Origin: Hyphomicrobiales bacterium
Lineage (GTDB): Bacteria > Pseudomonadota > Alphaproteobacteria > Rhizobiales > Aestuariivirgaceae
DNA: 9,064 nucleotides
Reading direction: 5' to 3'
NCBI GenBank assembly: GCA_014380505.1
Contig: JACMJT010000329.1
Coordinates: 1-9,064, forward strand
Shown: positions 7,447-9,064 of the stretch, piece after piece
Position numbering within the stretch: the first letter of the stretch is position 1
Layout: the number at the start of each line of letters is the position of its first letter
Notes under the pieces: generated by a model
Databases searched by the model: none
What the model saw: only the letters and a program-made list of their open reading frames with translations
Told to the model about the DNA's origin: nothing
Program-made: the position numbers and the translations under genes

Positions 7447-8220
7447 TCAGATGATCATCCCGCCATCGACGCCCAGGACCTGGCCCGTGACATAGGAGGC
7501 GTCGTCGGAAACCAGGAAGCCGACGGCTTTGGCAACCTCTTCGGGAGCGCCGACCCGGCCCAGCGGAATACTATCCACCCGTTCCTGATGCCGCGCCCCA
7601 TCCAAATGACGGATCATGTCGGTGTCGATGTAGCCGGGCGCCACCGCATTGACCCGGATGTTGTGAGGTGCCAATTCCTTTGCCGCGGATAGGGTCATAC
7701 CCACCAGCGCCGCTTTGCTGGAACTGTAGACAACCTGACCGGGATTGCCGCGCAGGCCGATAATCGAACTGACGGTGACAATAGTTCCGCCACCACTGCG
7801 TCGCATCAAGCGCGAAGCAAATTGCATGTTACGGATCGGCCCCGCCACATTAACGGCCAGCACCCGTTGCAGCATGGTTTCCGTAATCATCCCAACCATG
7901 GCATCGCCAAGAATACCGGCATTGTTGACCAAAATATCCAGGCGGTGAAAGGATTGCTGCACGGTGCGATAAAGCTGGCTCACTTGGGGTTCATCGGCGA
8001 TATCCGCCGCCGCCGCAAGACAGGTGACGCCATAGCGCTCCGCCAGAGCCGCCGCCTGTGCCGCCGTTTCGTCAGTATCAGACAGACTGCTGAGCACCAC
8101 AGTGGCACCGCGCGAGGCTAGCAAGTGGGCCACCGCCGCCCCGATCCCGCGCGAAGCGCCGGTCACCAGGGCGACACGCCCGACGAGCGGGCGTTCGTCA
8201 GCGTTCAACGCCAACTCCAT
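7447..8220 (-). CDS. FabG-like 3-oxoacyl-ACP reductase (SDR)
   Basis: This is a classical short-chain dehydrogenase of 257 residues, probably reducing a 3-oxoacyl-ACP to 3-hydroxyacyl-ACP with NADPH. Cofactor motif GASRGIG is at 21-27, NNAG at 99-102, N124 in VNVAG, and the catalytic set S152, Y165 and K169 in YSSSKAAL. The C-terminal VTGQVLGVDGG is standard for FabG. The first ~13 residues extend beyond a usual FabG start, but I see no better internal start; this may be a real N-terminal tail. Its ATG lies 23 bases inside the end of the ACP gene, implying coupling. Standing between a dedicated ACP and an acyl ligase, it is probably not the housekeeping FabG but a paralogue for a special acyl group. 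SDRs are versatile, so the exact substrate is uncertain. Confidence 0.87.
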   Translation of the reverse strand: MELALNADERPLVGRVALVTGASRGIGAAVAHLLASRGATVVLSSLSDTDETAAQAAALAERYGVTCLAAAADIADEPQVSQLYRTVQQSFHRLDILVNNAGILGDAMVGMITETMLQRVLAVNVAGPIRNMQFASRLMRRSGGGTIVTVSSIIGLRGNPGQVVYSSSKAALVGMTLSAAKELAPHNIRVNAVAPGYIDTDMIRHLDGARHQERVDSIPLGRVGAPEEVAKAVGFLVSDDASYVTGQVLGVDGGMII

Positions 8221-8464
8221 TCGCCGATAAAATCTCCAGTGCTTTGTCGAAGCTGCTCATTTCGATAACCTGATCGGTTTCCAGCATGACGTCGAAGGCG
8301 GTCTCAATGCTGGCAACCAATTGCATGTGCCCAATTGAATCCCAGGCAGGTATGCCGCGATATTTGAGCGCGGCAACATCGGCGCCCGGTTCCAGGGAGA
8401 ACACTTCTATAAAGGTTTCTATCAGACGCTTTCTGTGTGGGGCCTCTTGTTTGTCGTCGCTCAT
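8198..8464 (-). CDS. Acyl carrier protein
   Basis: This small acidic carrier (88 residues) holds acyl groups on a 4'-phosphopantetheine arm. The attachment site is S43 in WDSIGHMQLV (41-50), a variant of the usual DSL motif with Ile after the serine. Helix II/III features follow (ETAFDVMLETDQVIEMSSFDKAL), ending in a short tail. An N-terminal stretch of about ten charged residues precedes the fold. The ATG at 8464 has AGAGGA at 8474-8479. It is the first gene of the operon and overlaps the FabG-like gene by 23 bases. It is probably a specialised carrier serving the reductase, ligase and LuxE/LuxC-like enzymes rather than the fatty-acid-synthesis AcpP, whose sequence is normally more conserved (DSLDTVELV). 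It needs a phosphopantetheinyl transferase from elsewhere. Confidence 0.9.
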   Translation of the reverse strand: MSDDKQEAPHRKRLIETFIEVFSLEPGADVAALKYRGIPAWDSIGHMQLVASIETAFDVMLETDQVIEMSSFDKALEILSANGVGVER

Positions 8465-8629
8465 CGTCCCGATGTCCTCTCGCGCTGGCCCGGTCGTTCG
8501 AGGGCTGCCCTATCCCAGGTGGAGTATTAATCAAATATGGCTTAATCCGTGTAGCCCTGGGCGGTCAATGGATAGCTTGCTGCTGGCGCGCCGAACTCAG
8601 CCGAATCGTGTCTCGTTATCCCGTCTTAT
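8465..8629 (-). promoter_or_regulatory. Leader of the acp-fabG-ligase-luxE-luxC operon
   Basis: The five-gene operon must start from here or further upstream. On the minus strand a good TTGACC hexamer lies at 8563-8568, about 95 bases before the acp ATG. Seventeen bases on is only TTAAGC, a poor -10, so the promoter call is weak. An AT-rich patch (8523-8545) follows. The ribosome site AGAGGA is at 8474-8479. No gene is recognisable in this stretch. The upstream sequence may belong to the insertion element remnant, so the operon could be driven partly by sequence brought in with the element. Confidence 0.3.
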
Positions 8630-8729
8630 TCACCAAGGCACTGGCGAGCATAGCGCAAGGCGTTGATACGACGTAAGATTCTGGCTCAAACACATCATCT
8701 TCGCCAAGACCGAAAGCGCCGCACCCGCC

Positions 8730-8807
8730 ATGACAGACGATAGCCTGCTGCCTTTCTCATTTCCAGCGGTAAGCCGCAAGAAGGTGACGGCCGCCTTCGA
8801 TGGCGGG
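8730..8807 (+). pseudogene. IS1380-family transposase, 5' fragment only
   Basis: From the ATG at 8730 the plus strand encodes the conserved N-terminus of IS1380-family DDE transposases: LLPFSFPAVSRKKVTAAFDGG at about residues 6-26. In intact members this is followed by a short run leading into SDGGVMLL. Here the match stops at about base 8807, and the frame then reads through antisense sequence of the neighbouring gene to a stop at about 8996. Only about 26 of the usual 400-plus residues remain and the catalytic DDE residues are gone, so this cannot transpose. Part of the upstream sequence (about 8610-8729) is probably the element's left end, but I could not fix a terminal inverted repeat. 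The identification comes from memory of the motif. Confidence 0.7.
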
Positions 8808-9064
8808 CTGGTGCGCCACTGGTTGTACATTTCCAGCACGAACAGGCGCGGGCTGCCGTCCGAATCGGTCAGATGGAAGACGGAATCGGGAATGATGCCG
8901 GTGCCGTCCGCCAGATCGATCTTGGTCAGCGAGCGGCGGCGGGGCTGGGTCTTGCTGCGGTTGGCGCCGGTCACGTCGAAAAAGGACGACAGATAATCCA
9001 CGGCGAGCCCATGTTCCGCCGCCCACAGCCGCACCGCGATTTCGCAATCGATGGTGTGGAGGCG
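8808..9064 (-). pseudogene. Replication-relaxation-like protein, broken at 3' end
   Basis: The minus strand is open from the window edge (9064) with no start inside. It reads HTIDCEIAVRLWAAEHGL, then a basic loop RSKTQPRRRSLTKID, then GIIPDSVFHLTDSDGSPRLFVLEMYN. This is the pattern I associate with replication-relaxation-type proteins found on plasmids and integrated elements: H..x..W helix, then a PD-x-F and FxLE strand pair. After about base 8808 the reading becomes antisense to the IS1380 fragment and no longer looks like the family, although the frame stays open to a stop at 8630-8632. The gene is therefore probably truncated by the insertion or by a later deletion across it. The 5' part lies outside the window. 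Family assignment is moderate; the truncation is better supported. Confidence 0.5.

Noticed and set aside
8730..8996. Complete small 88-residue plus-strand gene
   Set aside because: Only the first ~26 codons resemble a known family (IS1380 transposase). The remainder is the reverse strand of the broken replication-relaxation-like gene.
8630..9034. Intact 134-residue gene on the minus strand
   Set aside because: The frame is open upstream to the window edge, so the internal ATG is not a real start. The last ~60 codons are antisense to an IS1380 fragment and look non-coding.
1..9064. CRISPR array, tRNA or rRNA genes
   Set aside because: I saw no regularly spaced direct repeats and no tRNA- or rRNA-like segments while reading both strands.

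Overview
The window is high-GC bacterial DNA with dense, overlapping genes. Its gene types, plus an IS1380 remnant, suggest an alphaproteobacterium of the Rhodospirillales/Magnetospirillum sort. That placement is inference from style and family memory; there is no rRNA or other taxonomic marker here. The content is a polysaccharide or glycoconjugate (O-antigen, capsule or flagellin-glycan) locus of accessory character.

Region 1 (1-1600, minus strand) holds the two opening steps of dTDP-deoxysugar synthesis. rfbB (dTDP-glucose 4,6-dehydratase) runs into rfbA (glucose-1-phosphate thymidylyltransferase) through a 4-base ATGA overlap, and rfbA is cut off by the window start. Region 2 (1746-3650) is a divergent pair: a PglD/NeuD-type hexapeptide acyltransferase on the minus strand and a DegT/DnrJ/EryC1/StrS sugar aminotransferase on the plus strand. 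They are separated by an AT-richer gap of about 100 bases that should hold both promoters. Together regions 1 and 2 could make dTDP-4-keto-6-deoxyglucose, aminate it, and acylate the amine.

Region 3 (3642-8464, minus strand) is a tight five-gene operon in the order acyl carrier protein, FabG-like reductase, AMP-forming acyl ligase, LuxE-like acyl-protein synthetase, LuxC-like acyl reductase. Three of its four junctions overlap. It resembles the fatty-acid reductase half of bioluminescence operons, but no luciferase luxAB is present. The likely product is an activated, possibly hydroxylated acyl group or its aldehyde, made beside an amino-sugar pathway. A link to decorating the sugar is the most attractive hypothesis, but the window does not prove it.

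Region 4 (8465-9064) is a scar. It holds the operon leader, then the first ~26 codons of an IS1380-family transposase (plus strand) cut off at about 8807. Abutting it is a replication-relaxation-like gene (minus strand) that loses its family-like sequence at the same point. This looks like an edge of the acquired or rearranged island.
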